Shown here in pieces: positions 17,304-25,135 of a stretch of DNA of 64,000 nucleotides; position 1 is the first letter of the stretch; the number at the start of each line of letters is the position of its first letter. Made by a program: the position numbers and the translations under genes. A model generated the notes under the pieces. That model saw only the letters and a list, made by a program, of their open reading frames with translations. It was not told the DNA's origin and did not search any database. The stretch comes from Chloroflexota bacterium. GTDB taxonomy: Bacteria; Chloroflexota; Dehalococcoidia; Lucifugimonadales; GCA-2722455. The stretch lies in contig PBMB01000021.1 of assembly GCA_002722455.1 (NCBI GenBank), positions 1 through 64,000 of the forward strand, written 5' to 3'.

Positions 17304-17662
17304 TATTTTATCATATCCTCTGTGACAAAAAGCATATTCATAGCAATAAAAGAAGCTGTGACATCACTTTTATCATGATCATTAATATTTAAATGAGATA
17401 TTTTTTCATAAATTGAATTTCTTAAATCCATTTTTGAAGAATAAGGTAAAGGTGAAATAGAATAAATATGTTTATTATTTTCTATGCCTCGATCAATAAT
17501 ATAAAAAGGATTACCAGAAAAGAAAGATAGCAATAAAGGGTTACTATCATTAAAGTCTTCTGGAATATTCTGTGCCGTTACTAATTGACCTATTAAATAA
17601 GTAAAATCTCTGTTTTTAAATCTATCTTCACTATTGATTACGTTATCACTCATTATTGACAC
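17303..17662 (-). CDS. Small soluble protein of unknown function
   Basis: The protein has 119 aa, with acidic and mixed alpha/beta composition. It is the first gene of a two-gene unit with 16491. GGAG lies before the ATG at 17662 in AGGAGTGTCAATAATG. It ends DMIK, coupled to the next start. Nothing recognisable. Confidence 0.78.
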   Translation of the reverse strand: MSIMSDNVINSEDRFKNRDFTYLIGQLVTAQNIPEDFNDSNPLLLSFFSGNPFYIIDRGIENNKHIYSISPLPYSSKMDLRNSIYEKISHLNINDHDKSDVTASFIAMNMLFVTEDMIK

Positions 17663-17664
17663 TC

Positions 17665-18012
17665 CTAAAACTTATATTGATATTGTATTGCATAATAATC
17701 TTTTTTTAATGAAAGGCTTAATCCTTCTACTGTTAATACACCTAATGAACAACCAAGGATATCATAAGCAAGATCTTCTTTTGAAAAACCATGATAATCA
17801 ATTTCATCATAAATTTCTTTGCCTAGCCCAACAGCAGAACAAGCAACTAATGAAGTTTTCCAATCATCAAAAATCAAACTTGTTCCGACACCAACAGAAT
17901 AAGAAACAGCAAAATGTTTTTGTTTATCCTTTTCAATTTCAGCTAATACAGAAGAAGAAAACAATAATAAAAAAAGAAAACTAAAAATAATTTTTTTTAA
18001 TGGTAAATCCAA
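17665..18012 (-). CDS. YfiM-like periplasmic protein (DUF2279 family)
   Basis: The protein has 115 aa and an N-terminal signal peptide (hydrophobic 8-22, VLA cleavage). The conserved pattern DKQKHFAVSYSVG...GLGKEIYDEI...GFSKEDLAYDILG matches the YfiM/DUF2279 family of small exported proteins with a re-entrant glycine-rich segment. The start is a TTG at 18012 with AAGG 8 nt upstream. The biological role of the family is unknown. It is a separate gene from 17303, 2 nt upstream of that gene. Confidence 0.8.
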   Translation of the reverse strand: MDLPLKKIIFSFLFLLLFSSSVLAEIEKDKQKHFAVSYSVGVGTSLIFDDWKTSLVACSAVGLGKEIYDEIDYHGFSKEDLAYDILGCSLGVLTVEGLSLSLKKDYYAIQYQYKF

Positions 18013-18107
18013 TTTAATAACCTTTTATTAAGAAGTGTTTTTTAGATTATATCAATTTCATTGAAAAAGACAAGACAATTTTTCATATTTACTTTTGTAT
18101 AAAAAGG

Positions 18108-18425
18108 ATGTTAAAATACATTAAATTAAAATTAATGGTGAAGCCCTTGAAAGAAGAATTTTTAAATCAAAAAAATGGTTTTTATCGTTGTGTAGTAAAA
18201 GCTTCATATTATACAAATTTAAAACCAGAGATAAGAATATTGCCTTTAAAAAATGGAAAGCTGTTTAATCCAGAATACCAACATACTTATGTATTTATGA
18301 AGACAAGGCTTTCTTTAATTGAAGACTACTATGAGATTAAAAAAGCTGTCAAAAGTTTTTTTAAATATAACAAAGAAACAATTGATTTAAACAAATTTAA
18401 AATAAATAAAAAAGATCCTTCATAG
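18108..18425 (+). CDS. Small basic protein of unknown function
   Basis: The protein has up to 105 aa, rich in Lys and aromatic residues, with no membrane segment. The ATG at 18108 immediately follows AAGG, too close for an ideal ribosome site; a second ATG at 18135 (MVKPLKEEF) is possible, so the first nine residues are uncertain. It ends at a strong shared terminator. No family is recognised. Confidence 0.7.
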   Translation: MLKYIKLKLMVKPLKEEFLNQKNGFYRCVVKASYYTNLKPEIRILPLKNGKLFNPEYQHTYVFMKTRLSLIEDYYEIKKAVKSFFKYNKETIDLNKFKINKKDPS

Positions 18426-18438
18426 GATCTTTTTTGAT
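18411..18438. terminator. Bidirectional rho-independent terminator
   Basis: AAAAGATCC-TTCATA-GGATCTTTT lies between the convergent genes 18108 (+) and 18438 (-), with A/T runs on both sides. Confidence 0.85.
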
Positions 18439-19037
18439 TACAATGTCTTTATTTTTAAAATCTCATTTTTGAAAAAAGATTGTAATTGATCTTCTTTTTT
18501 TTCATGAAATAATTTTATTTCTTTTAAAATCTCTTTTTCAAAATAATCCATTGTTGAAAAATCTTTATTTTCATAATATTGACCTAGTGAATCTAAATCT
18601 AAATTTTCAATAAACTTTTGTTTTTGATCAATAACAATACTTCTTTCTTTTTCACAATTGTTCTTTTTGAGAACAACCTTTTCAAGTTTAACATCTGCTT
18701 TATCGCACCAAACTCTTTTTCTATAGACATAAAAAAGATTAGCAAGAAGTGAAGAAGAAAAAACACCAAACAAAAGCCAGATAAAATCACTTGCGGTATT
18801 AATAGAATCACCACTAACAAGCATAACAGCAATTAAGAAAGTTAAGAAAAAGAAAACAAGATAACTGAGCATAAAAAACTCAACACTTTGCTTAAAGAAG
18901 CCTTTTGCTTTAAAAGCTTGAATTCGATAAGGAAAATTACTTAATTGAGAGTGTTTTAAGTCTAATGACTCATACTCCGTTCTTATATCTCTTAGTTTAA
19001 CATTAAAACTACTAATCTTAGAAATAGACTCGTTCAT
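18438..19037 (-). CDS. Paralogous membrane protein with coiled coil
   Basis: The protein has 199 aa. A helical N-terminus precedes two hydrophobic segments at about 58-80 and 85-108, followed by a charged coiled coil (VKLEKVVLKKNNCEKE...). The C-terminal module YENKDFSTMDYFEKEIL resembles KHLEYLSKEIL of the 7094 protein, and the tail is ILKIKTL. It appears to be a two-helix relative of the array. It starts one base into the 19037 gene's stop (coupled). Function is unknown. Confidence 0.85.
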   Translation of the reverse strand: MNESISKISSFNVKLRDIRTEYESLDLKHSQLSNFPYRIQAFKAKGFFKQSVEFFMLSYLVFFFLTFLIAVMLVSGDSINTASDFIWLLFGVFSSSLLANLFYVYRKRVWCDKADVKLEKVVLKKNNCEKERSIVIDQKQKFIENLDLDSLGQYYENKDFSTMDYFEKEILKEIKLFHEKKEDQLQSFFKNEILKIKTL

Positions 19038-19627
19038 TAGACAACCTTAAATTTAATATCTTTATCTTCTTTGACTTTTTGTTCAATTATTTTTAATTTT
19101 TCAATATATTCTTTTCTTTGAATCATGGGGGAAGGAGAAAAATCACCAGTATATTCTTCAAAAATATAATCAATAAAACCATCAATACATTCACTAATAG
19201 TATTAAACTTAATATCAGGTGCATAGAATGTTTTTTTATCTAAAATCTTTTCTATTACACCAAGATTAATCACTTTAGCAGTTAATGGTTGAAATTCTTT
19301 AATTTCTTCGAGAATAGAATTTAAAGCCGAATTATCAAAGTCAAAAGAAATCTCATTAAGTTTTCCAATCTCGTTATCAGAAACGAAATCTTCAATTTCT
19401 TCATGAAAATAAGGAGAGCTAATTTCATGAGCCAATTCTTTTTCAATTTCTTTTTCATTCATATTATGGAGTTCAAGTGTTGAATAGAAAGATAACGCCT
19501 TACAAATGTATTGTTTATTTGCTCCAACAAAAAGAAACTCTTCAAAACTTAGTTCGGTTTTATGAATTTTTTTATAATAATCATAAATAATTTTCATCTT
19601 ATTATTTTCAAGAATCATTTTTTTCAT
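19037..19627 (-). CDS. Soluble helical protein of unknown function
   Basis: The start was placed at ATG 19627, eight bases after AAGG; a GTG at 19636 is in frame but lies inside the ribosome site. The protein has 196 aa, strongly acidic and helical with no membrane segment. Coupled by overlap to the membrane protein 18438, it could be a cytosolic partner. No family is recognised. Confidence 0.82.
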   Translation of the reverse strand: MKKMILENNKMKIIYDYYKKIHKTELSFEEFLFVGANKQYICKALSFYSTLELHNMNEKEIEKELAHEISSPYFHEEIEDFVSDNEIGKLNEISFDFDNSALNSILEEIKEFQPLTAKVINLGVIEKILDKKTFYAPDIKFNTISECIDGFIDYIFEEYTGDFSPSPMIQRKEYIEKLKIIEQKVKEDKDIKFKVV

Positions 19628-19749
19628 CTTTTTCACCTTAAATATTAAAACCCCTATTGTAACCCGTTCTTGATATTACAACAAGGAAAAAAACTATCAA
19701 AAAGAAACAATTAATCCTTAACCTGAAAACCAAGGTCTTTTGGTTTACT

Positions 19750-20532
19750 TTAAATTTTTTTATATTTTTCAATCATTTCGATTTGATAATCATATAAAGG
19801 GTAGTGTCTATTAAAATAAAGACCTTTTTTGGCAATATCGTCATTAAAATTCGAAATATATTTTGAATAAGTGTCTTTACCATAAGCTGTGCTTCCATGA
19901 ACACCTGTTCTTAAAAACATACGGAAGGGACTTTCTTTTAAAGAAAACTGAAAAACAAAGATTTTATTTTTAACTGCATAATCATAACATTCTTTAACAA
20001 CCGTTAAAATAGATTTAGACATATGAAATTCGTCAATGATAATCTTATCATAGCTTTCATTAAAATACTTTTCTTTTCTTCTATGTAGTTTACTGAAATC
20101 AACAACAGTAACATCTTTGTTTTCTAAGCCCAAATCTACAATAGTCTTTTTAACAGTTGATACAGTGCTTTTACTTGTTACATAAAGTAATTTTTTTGCT
20201 TTGTTATTTAAAACAAATTTTTTTGCTCCTGAACCTGTAACAAAATCAGCAATAAAGACAGGTTGATCTGCATAAATAATTTTATGCCTTTCTTTAACAA
20301 TTTTGCCTTCTTCCTCATTATCTTTAAATACAGTTATTTTGGCAATAGAAGTACCTTGATCTTCATCATAGTCAAGTAAATCTTCCCAAGTATCAAAGCC
20401 TGTTAATTCTAAGGTGACTTTATTCAAAGCTTGTTGTTGGGTTAATTCAGTTTTTTTCTTTAGTTTTTTAGCGTCTTTTTTGATCTGATAGAAAGATACA
20501 CCATTTGGTGCGTATTGATTAGTGTTTTGCAT
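19750..20532 (-). CDS. Plasmid-type protein with degenerate P-loop-like fold
   Basis: The protein has 260 aa. Residues about 14-53 (FYQIKKDAKKLKKKT...QQALNKVTLELTGFDTWEDLL) match the short helical N-terminal domain found in many plasmid-encoded proteins (pattern KxxAKxLxx..hxxAxxxxAxxxGFxxWxxLx). The remainder looks like a nucleotide-binding fold: FVTGSGAKKF in place of Walker A (the GKT/S is missing) and KIIIDEFH resembling Walker B. A functional ATPase is therefore doubtful. It is preceded by a long structured leader. Conjugative-plasmid associations are an inference from the N-terminal domain only. Confidence 0.75.
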   Translation of the reverse strand: MQNTNQYAPNGVSFYQIKKDAKKLKKKTELTQQQALNKVTLELTGFDTWEDLLDYDEDQGTSIAKITVFKDNEEEGKIVKERHKIIYADQPVFIADFVTGSGAKKFVLNNKAKKLLYVTSKSTVSTVKKTIVDLGLENKDVTVVDFSKLHRRKEKYFNESYDKIIIDEFHMSKSILTVVKECYDYAVKNKIFVFQFSLKESPFRMFLRTGVHGSTAYGKDTYSKYISNFNDDIAKKGLYFNRHYPLYDYQIEMIEKYKKI

Positions 20533-20690
20533 TTTTAATTAAACTCCAATAAAGGATATAATACCAGCCTGAAAATATTAACCCTATAAAGGTTAATTAA
20601 ATTAATAAATATAAATTTTGTTGCTGTTATCTGTTCTAACACAAACTTCGCCCAAAAAGGTCAGGCTGACAGGCTGATAACGAAAACCAT
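20533..20690 (-). promoter_or_regulatory. Structured 5' leader of the 19750-20532 gene
   Basis: From a predicted start near 20,690 the transcript would carry about 158 nt before the ATG. On the RNA, GTTATC (20676-20681) can pair with GATAAC (20626-20631); two tandem CAGCCTG copies lie inside this element (plus-strand repeat CAGGCTGA x2 at 20662-20677). A single CAGGCTG (20565-20571) just upstream of the GGAG ribosome site is complementary to either copy. A separate TTAACC/GGTTAA hairpin lies at 20578-20596. Mutually exclusive pairings would expose or hide the translation start region. No known riboswitch is recognised. Confidence 0.4.
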
Positions 20691-20696
20691 AGCGGT

Positions 20697-20725
20697 ATTA
20701 TAATACATAAAAATATCAAATGCAA
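20697..20725 (-). promoter_or_regulatory. Promoter TTGCAT-17-TATAAT
   Basis: On the minus strand TTGCAT (20720-20725) and TATAAT (20697-20702) are 17 bases apart, just after the stop of the 20732 gene, and would drive the leader and the gene at 19750. Confidence 0.65.
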
Positions 20726-20731
20726 TTTTTT

Positions 20732-20941
20732 TTAAAGTTCTGTTTTCATTTTAAAATCAAAAGAATCAGGTAGCTTCCATTTATCTTCAACAAGTCCAAA
20801 AAATCTTTTTTTTCTGTATGCGCCAACATACTTAATAATATACTCAAGTTCGTGCTGAGAGCAGCCGTTTCGTTCGAAAATAACAACGTTTAATTCTTTA
20901 TCAAAAATCTTAACACAACCATTTTCGATAGTTATGTCCAT
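20732..20941 (-). CDS. Small protein of unknown function
   Basis: The protein has 69 aa, with a beta-rich N-terminus (VKIFDKELNVVIFERNG) and a basic segment YRKKRF. A near-perfect AGGAGG ribosome site lies 6 nt before the ATG, the strongest in this region. TTATAAT lies upstream at about 21,035. No family is recognised. Confidence 0.78.
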   Translation of the reverse strand: MDITIENGCVKIFDKELNVVIFERNGCSQHELEYIIKYVGAYRKKRFFGLVEDKWKLPDSFDFKMKTEL

Positions 20942-21093
20942 AATAACCTCCTAAAATACCATAGAAATGTTAGTTAAAAAAAAGATGTTAAAAGTGACAG
21001 TAACCTTTCAAAAAAATAAAGAGGTTAGGTGTATTATAATGAACTTTCAATAAGTAACTTCCTGTTTTCTTTTAAAAGTGAATAATATTGCAC

Positions 21094-21125
21094 TAAAAAA
21101 AAGATGTCTTGAAGACACCTTTTTA
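21094..21125 (-). terminator. Rho-independent terminator
   Basis: On the minus strand GGTGTCTT-CA-AGACATC is followed by T8, ending the gene at 21141. Confidence 0.75.
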
Positions 21126-21140
21126 ATTGAAAATATATTT

Positions 21141-21926
21141 TTAAAGATTTCCTTCGTTTCTTAATCTTTGATAAACATTATAGCAAGCTTTTTGTATAGC
21201 GTCTTCTTCATTATCAAATACATTTCGAGCACCAAGTCCTTCAATAGAAGCTCCGTTAGGTAGAAATATTTCATAAGAATAAAGTGAAATTGATTGTCCA
21301 TATTTCATAGTTTTTGATTTTATTTCAATATTATACTTATCTTTATAATATTGTGGGTCAATAGGAATACTCTTTTGATATTGAATAAAGTTATCAATAT
21401 CAATTTGAGCTTGTTTTACTGTTGTTGCTTTTGTAATAACTTCACTCATCATATAATCAGAAGCATAATATTTACCATCAATCCATTCAACATCATATTT
21501 AATATAGAAAAAAGATTTTGGTTTAATAAACTCAAAAGTCTTAGCATATTCTTTTTCTTTATCGCATTCTTCAAAAATAAGGTCTCTGTTTTTTAACCAT
21601 CTCGGACTAGTATGAGTAGTTTTTCTAATATGATAAAAAGAAATTTTTTTGTCATCTTTAATAATTGAATGATAATAACCAAAAGTAACCATATCATTGT
21701 TTTTAAGATAGTCCTCAACGTCTTCTACTTTTTCAATATAATCAAAAACAGAATCTTTATTTTCATAATCAAGCTCTTGAAAAATATGATTAATACCAAA
21801 ATACAGATAAAAATTTCGAGTTTCAAGGTTTAGAATAAATGCAGAAGATTGCTGAAAAACAAATAAGCAAAGTTCTTTTTTGTCATTAATGTTGGGTTGA
21901 TAATCATTTTCGTCGAAGAAATACAT
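21141..21926 (-). CDS. Soluble protein of unknown function
   Basis: The protein has 261 aa with mixed alpha/beta composition, many Tyr/Asp residues and no membrane segment. The C-terminal region (about 195-255) alternates beta-like stretches with GASIEGLGARNVFDNEEDAIQKA, resembling a small double-stranded-RNA-binding or WGR-like fold in outline only. A TTGATT-18-TAAAAT promoter lies at about 21,945-21,975. No confident family. Confidence 0.8.
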   Translation of the reverse strand: MYFFDENDYQPNINDKKELCLFVFQQSSAFILNLETRNFYLYFGINHIFQELDYENKDSVFDYIEKVEDVEDYLKNNDMVTFGYYHSIIKDDKKISFYHIRKTTHTSPRWLKNRDLIFEECDKEKEYAKTFEFIKPKSFFYIKYDVEWIDGKYYASDYMMSEVITKATTVKQAQIDIDNFIQYQKSIPIDPQYYKDKYNIEIKSKTMKYGQSISLYSYEIFLPNGASIEGLGARNVFDNEEDAIQKACYNVYQRLRNEGNL

Positions 21927-21975
21927 AAAATAAGCCTTTTAAAAGACCTATTTTATCATTCTAAAAGAGGGTAAA

Positions 21976-22287
21976 TCAAGAGATTACTGCAAAATCACAA
22001 GTAATTTTTTCATTTTCAGTTAATTTTTGCATATTTGTTATATAGTAATCTTCATTCATTTCTGTTAATGAAAATCTATAAGTGACTTCTTTTTCTACTT
22101 CGTTTTCAAAAGTATCAATAACAATATAAAATAAGGTATTATCTTTGCAAAAACCAAAACTTCTAAAGATAAAATCCTCATTTTTTAAATCAAGTGTTTC
22201 TCTTATAAATCGACGACTTTCAATTGTTTTTAAGTCAAAAAAAATCTGATTGTTTTGTCTTGTTAACGGTATCTTCAAATAATCCAT
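21976..22287 (-). CDS. Small soluble protein of unknown function
   Basis: The start was placed at ATG 22287, with GAGG upstream; the longer open frame has no ribosome site. The protein has 103 aa and is beta-rich (FRSFGFCKDNTLFYIVIDTF, then VTYRFSLTEM). No family is recognised. Confidence 0.78.
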   Translation of the reverse strand: MDYLKIPLTRQNNQIFFDLKTIESRRFIRETLDLKNEDFIFRSFGFCKDNTLFYIVIDTFENEVEKEVTYRFSLTEMNEDYYITNMQKLTENEKITCDFAVIS

Positions 22288-22376
22288 AAAAACCTCTTTT
22301 TTTAAGTTAGTATCATAATAAGAAAAGATTTTGATATAAAATATTTCAAAAATAAGATTTACAGTCAAAAAGACCT

Positions 22377-22404
22377 TTGAAATGAACCCAAATTTATGTA
22401 TAAT
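22377..22404 (+). promoter_or_regulatory. Promoter TTGAAA-16-TATAAT
   Basis: TTGAAA (22377-22382) and TATAAT (22399-22404) stand 30 bases before the AGGAGA ribosome site of the 22435 gene. Confidence 0.7.
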
Positions 22405-22434
22405 ATAAGGACATTAAATATTAGGAGAAAAAAG

Positions 22435-22752
22435 ATGGCTGGTTTTAAATATCCCTACACTTGTCCTGAAATTGATCGTAAAATAGGCGAAGCTCGTGGA
22501 GAATTAATATCTGCAATGGCACAAGTATTTAAAGACTATGGTGTTAAAGGTGCTTCATTTAGAGACGCACAGGAAGCAGGAGAGGAGTTATTTTCAGTAG
22601 TATCTGATGTTTTTGAAGGAGCAAGACAATCAAATGAAAATATGCGAACAGAAGCGGATAAACAAATAAAAGAAATGGATCAAGAATTAATTGATCTTAG
22701 AGCACAATTATTCTTGGCAAATGAAGAATTAAAAAAATTTAAAGATAAGTAA
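22435..22752 (+). CDS. Small coiled-coil protein
   Basis: The start was placed at ATG 22435 with AGGAG 9 nt upstream; an earlier in-frame ATG lies inside the promoter -10. The protein has 105 aa. The N-terminus is MAGFKYPYTCPEIDRKIGEAR. A long amphipathic coiled coil occupies the last 45 residues (TEADKQIKEMDQELIDLRAQLFLANEELKKF is the continuous helical stretch, shown here only by its boundaries 68-101). It may be a structural or plasmid-borne protein. No family is recognised. Confidence 0.8.
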   Translation: MAGFKYPYTCPEIDRKIGEARGELISAMAQVFKDYGVKGASFRDAQEAGEELFSVVSDVFEGARQSNENMRTEADKQIKEMDQELIDLRAQLFLANEELKKFKDK

Positions 22753-22756
22753 TTCA

Positions 22757-22784
22757 AAAAGCCTCCCTTCAGAGGCTTTTTTCT
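22757..22784. terminator. Bidirectional rho-independent terminator
   Basis: AAGCCTC-CCTTCA-GAGGCTT with a T-run separates the convergent genes 22435 (+) and 22784 (-). Confidence 0.85.
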
Positions 22785-23317
22785 TATTTATAGCATTCTT
22801 TATATTTGTTTTTAAGAGTTTTATCTAACAAGGTAACATCTTCTGGAAAGAAGTGCATTCCAGCATAATAAACAACGTCTGTTAATAATAACTCAATAGC
22901 ATAGAAGGCATTAGAAGTGTTGTAATCTGGAATCCAACCAAAGTTTCTGCCACGACCTACTTCTTTAAAAACGTCTGACAATCTTTGCTCTAAACTTAGA
23001 ATAACTTCTTTTTCTAATTTAGATTTACGAATAGCTTTTTTAAAATCTTTTGAGATAGACCAGCGCCCAGAATTACCACCACCATTATTATAAGCGTCAT
23101 AATGCATGTTACAAACTAGTCTAAGCATTTCAATTTGTGGAATATCAGATTCACCCATATCAGGAACGAATTCAAAAACTTTATTGTAAATACTATTTAA
23201 TGGATGATTGCAACACCAAAAATTAACGTGTCTACGGTAGTTAAATCTATCATGATACCCAACACTATTAATTGGAGTTTTGTATGTAAAGTTATGTTCT
23301 ACAATGCTTTTAGTCAT
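22784..23317 (-). CDS. Soluble protein of unknown function
   Basis: The start was placed at ATG 23317 after AGAGGTAAAC; the upstream in-frame extension is hydrophobic only by translation of the promoter. The protein has 177 aa. Notable features are a WCCNHP motif near the N-terminus, a glycine-rich NNGGGNSGRW loop, and a C-terminal AFYAIELLLTDVVYYAGMHFFPE helix. TTGCTA-17-TATTAT lies upstream. The region 23318-23556 otherwise holds only promoter-like AT sequence. No family is recognised. Confidence 0.8.
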   Translation of the reverse strand: MTKSIVEHNFTYKTPINSVGYHDRFNYRRHVNFWCCNHPLNSIYNKVFEFVPDMGESDIPQIEMLRLVCNMHYDAYNNGGGNSGRWSISKDFKKAIRKSKLEKEVILSLEQRLSDVFKEVGRGRNFGWIPDYNTSNAFYAIELLLTDVVYYAGMHFFPEDVTLLDKTLKNKYKECYK

Positions 23318-23529
23318 AATGTTTACCTCTTTTGTGTGTGCAATTATAATAACAAAGTAGTGCAAAAATAGCAAAAAAAAGACTTGCAAAAAAACCAAAA
23401 ATGCTATAAAATGAAAAACATATTATACGGTGGTAGTACTATAACAAAAAAACAAATCATTATTATAAATCAATAACTTAAATACAATTGAATTAAAAAC
23501 AAACCACAAAAAAAAATTGAAAAAAAATA

Positions 23530-23556
23530 AAGCCACTAAAAAGTGGCTTTTTTTTA
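23530..23556 (-). terminator. Rho-independent terminator
   Basis: GCCACT-TTTT-AGTGGC with flanking T/A runs ends the 23557 gene on the minus strand. Confidence 0.85.
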
Positions 23557-24504
23557 TTATTCTAAATGATTTTTCATTTCATTTAATAGATCTTCCTTCA
23601 AGACTACAAGTTCTTCTTGTTTGAGATATGTAGAAGGATAAGTATTAACATTAGGTAGAACAGAATAGTTATAAAAATTTAATGCTCTGTAGAACCATAG
23701 AACTTCCAAGAAATCGTCCAAAATCTCTTTTGAAGTCCATTTAAAACCTAATTTTTTCATCATTTTTTTCTTAAGTATTAAAGATAACGGGAAAGGGTCG
23801 TGATCTTCAAGGAAAACGCTAACAGAACCTTCTTTCTTTTCATCAAGTTTTATTGCAAGCAAATATTCATCTTCACTTGGGTAATTTTCTCTTTTAATTT
23901 TACCTTCTGATTCAACAAGATAAATCAAATATTCATATTGTGCTTGATAATCTGGGTTGTCTTCATTTTCAAAAAGATCAAAATTATTGAAATTATTACT
24001 TTTAAATGCCCTTTTATAAATATCATTTTTATTTTCTAAGAAGATACCAACCTTGCGGTTTTTTGTTAAAATGTCATACTGTTCTTTTTTCATAAAGAAA
24101 GGAAGAATTTCAATTTCTTGTCCGAATGCTTTTAGGGTAAAAAAGCCTTCTTCCTTATTGTAACCTAACAACTTTTTCTTAATGTCTTCAATTTTATGTG
24201 TTTTTAAATCAATCCTTTCTTCCTCACCCTCTTTATCGGAGTATTTAACGTAAGTTAACTTGTGTTTTGTAGCTAACCAATGAACCATTAGAGACATAGT
24301 ATCTTCATCTTTTTTTGTTAATAATTCAAAATTGTCACTAAAAGTTATGTTAAAAAGAAATGGAAGCATTCCAGAGAAAGAACCATATCGTCCTCGTCCA
24401 GTAGTGGTGTAACTAAATGCTAATTTTAATTCTTCTTTGTTTTCATCGTAATTGCAATCTATCGTTTGATTAGATAGACTACACACTGTTTTGTTATAAA
24501 TCAT
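23557..24504 (-). CDS. Soluble protein of unknown function
   Basis: The protein has 315 aa with no signal peptide or membrane segment. A glycine/arginine/tyrosine stretch TTTGRGRYGSFSG lies at 33-45, and the rest is mixed alpha/beta. It lies 8 bases downstream of the membrane protein 24513 and is likely co-transcribed with it and with 25136. No family is recognised. Confidence 0.8.
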   Translation of the reverse strand: MIYNKTVCSLSNQTIDCNYDENKEELKLAFSYTTTGRGRYGSFSGMLPFLFNITFSDNFELLTKKDEDTMSLMVHWLATKHKLTYVKYSDKEGEEERIDLKTHKIEDIKKKLLGYNKEEGFFTLKAFGQEIEILPFFMKKEQYDILTKNRKVGIFLENKNDIYKRAFKSNNFNNFDLFENEDNPDYQAQYEYLIYLVESEGKIKRENYPSEDEYLLAIKLDEKKEGSVSVFLEDHDPFPLSLILKKKMMKKLGFKWTSKEILDDFLEVLWFYRALNFYNYSVLPNVNTYPSTYLKQEELVVLKEDLLNEMKNHLE

Positions 24505-24512
24505 TCTCTCTC

Positions 24513-25127
24513 CTAAATAGTTTCTAATACTTTATTGTTAATATTTTCATTGAAATGACTGAACACTTGACCTTGGGTTGAGTCTTTTAATAATTTTTTA
24601 TAATCTTTTAATACTTCTAATTCTTCTTTTGGTAAAGCATTAATATCAGCTAATGAATAAGAATTATAGTGATTGAAATCTAAATGACACAAATCTAAAG
24701 AATATTTTTCTTTCAAATTTAAAAGCTCTTTTCTTAAAGGGTCATTTTTTGAATAAAGCTCTTTTCTTTTTTCAGAAAGCGACTTTATTTTTTTTCGAGC
24801 CTTGTGATTAAGAAACAGCCAGAGAATGACAGTAGGGATACCACCAAAAAAAAGAACTCTTATTTTAGGAATGTCCAATCCAATAAAATCTAACAAAATA
24901 AAATCTAAAGAAACAGCAAAAAACATCCAACTTACTGGAAGAAATAAAAAGAAAGAAAATAAAAATCCAACAGGAAGAATGAGATCGGTTTCCAATGAAA
25001 ACATTTCAGCTCTCAAAGGGATCTCTGTATCTTTTTCGGCTTTTTCTTTTTGTCTTTTTATTGTTTTTTTTAATTTTTTTTCTTTTTGTTTTAAAATTAT
25101 TAACTCTTTCATTTGTTCTTTAATCAT
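24513..25127 (-). CDS. Paralogous membrane protein with coiled coils
   Basis: The protein has 204 aa. A basic coiled N-terminus (EQMKELIILKQKEKKLKKTI) resembles the array starts. Two hydrophobic hairpins lie at about 50-85 and 92-108, followed by a coiled coil (ARKKIKSLSEKRKELY) and the tail NKVLETI, the same ending type as the 5.8-19 kb array. It is placed between a cytosolic unknown protein and a GIN-like repeat protein. Function is unknown. Confidence 0.85.
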   Translation of the reverse strand: MIKEQMKELIILKQKEKKLKKTIKRQKEKAEKDTEIPLRAEMFSLETDLILPVGFLFSFFLFLPVSWMFFAVSLDFILLDFIGLDIPKIRVLFFGGIPTVILWLFLNHKARKKIKSLSEKRKELYSKNDPLRKELLNLKEKYSLDLCHLDFNHYNSYSLADINALPKEELEVLKDYKKLLKDSTQGQVFSHFNENINNKVLETI

Positions 25128-25135
25128 ATATTTCC

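Noticed and set aside
19628-19636. GTG at 19636 as the start of the 19037 gene
   Set aside because: It lies within the AAGG ribosome site; the ATG at 19627 has ideal spacing.
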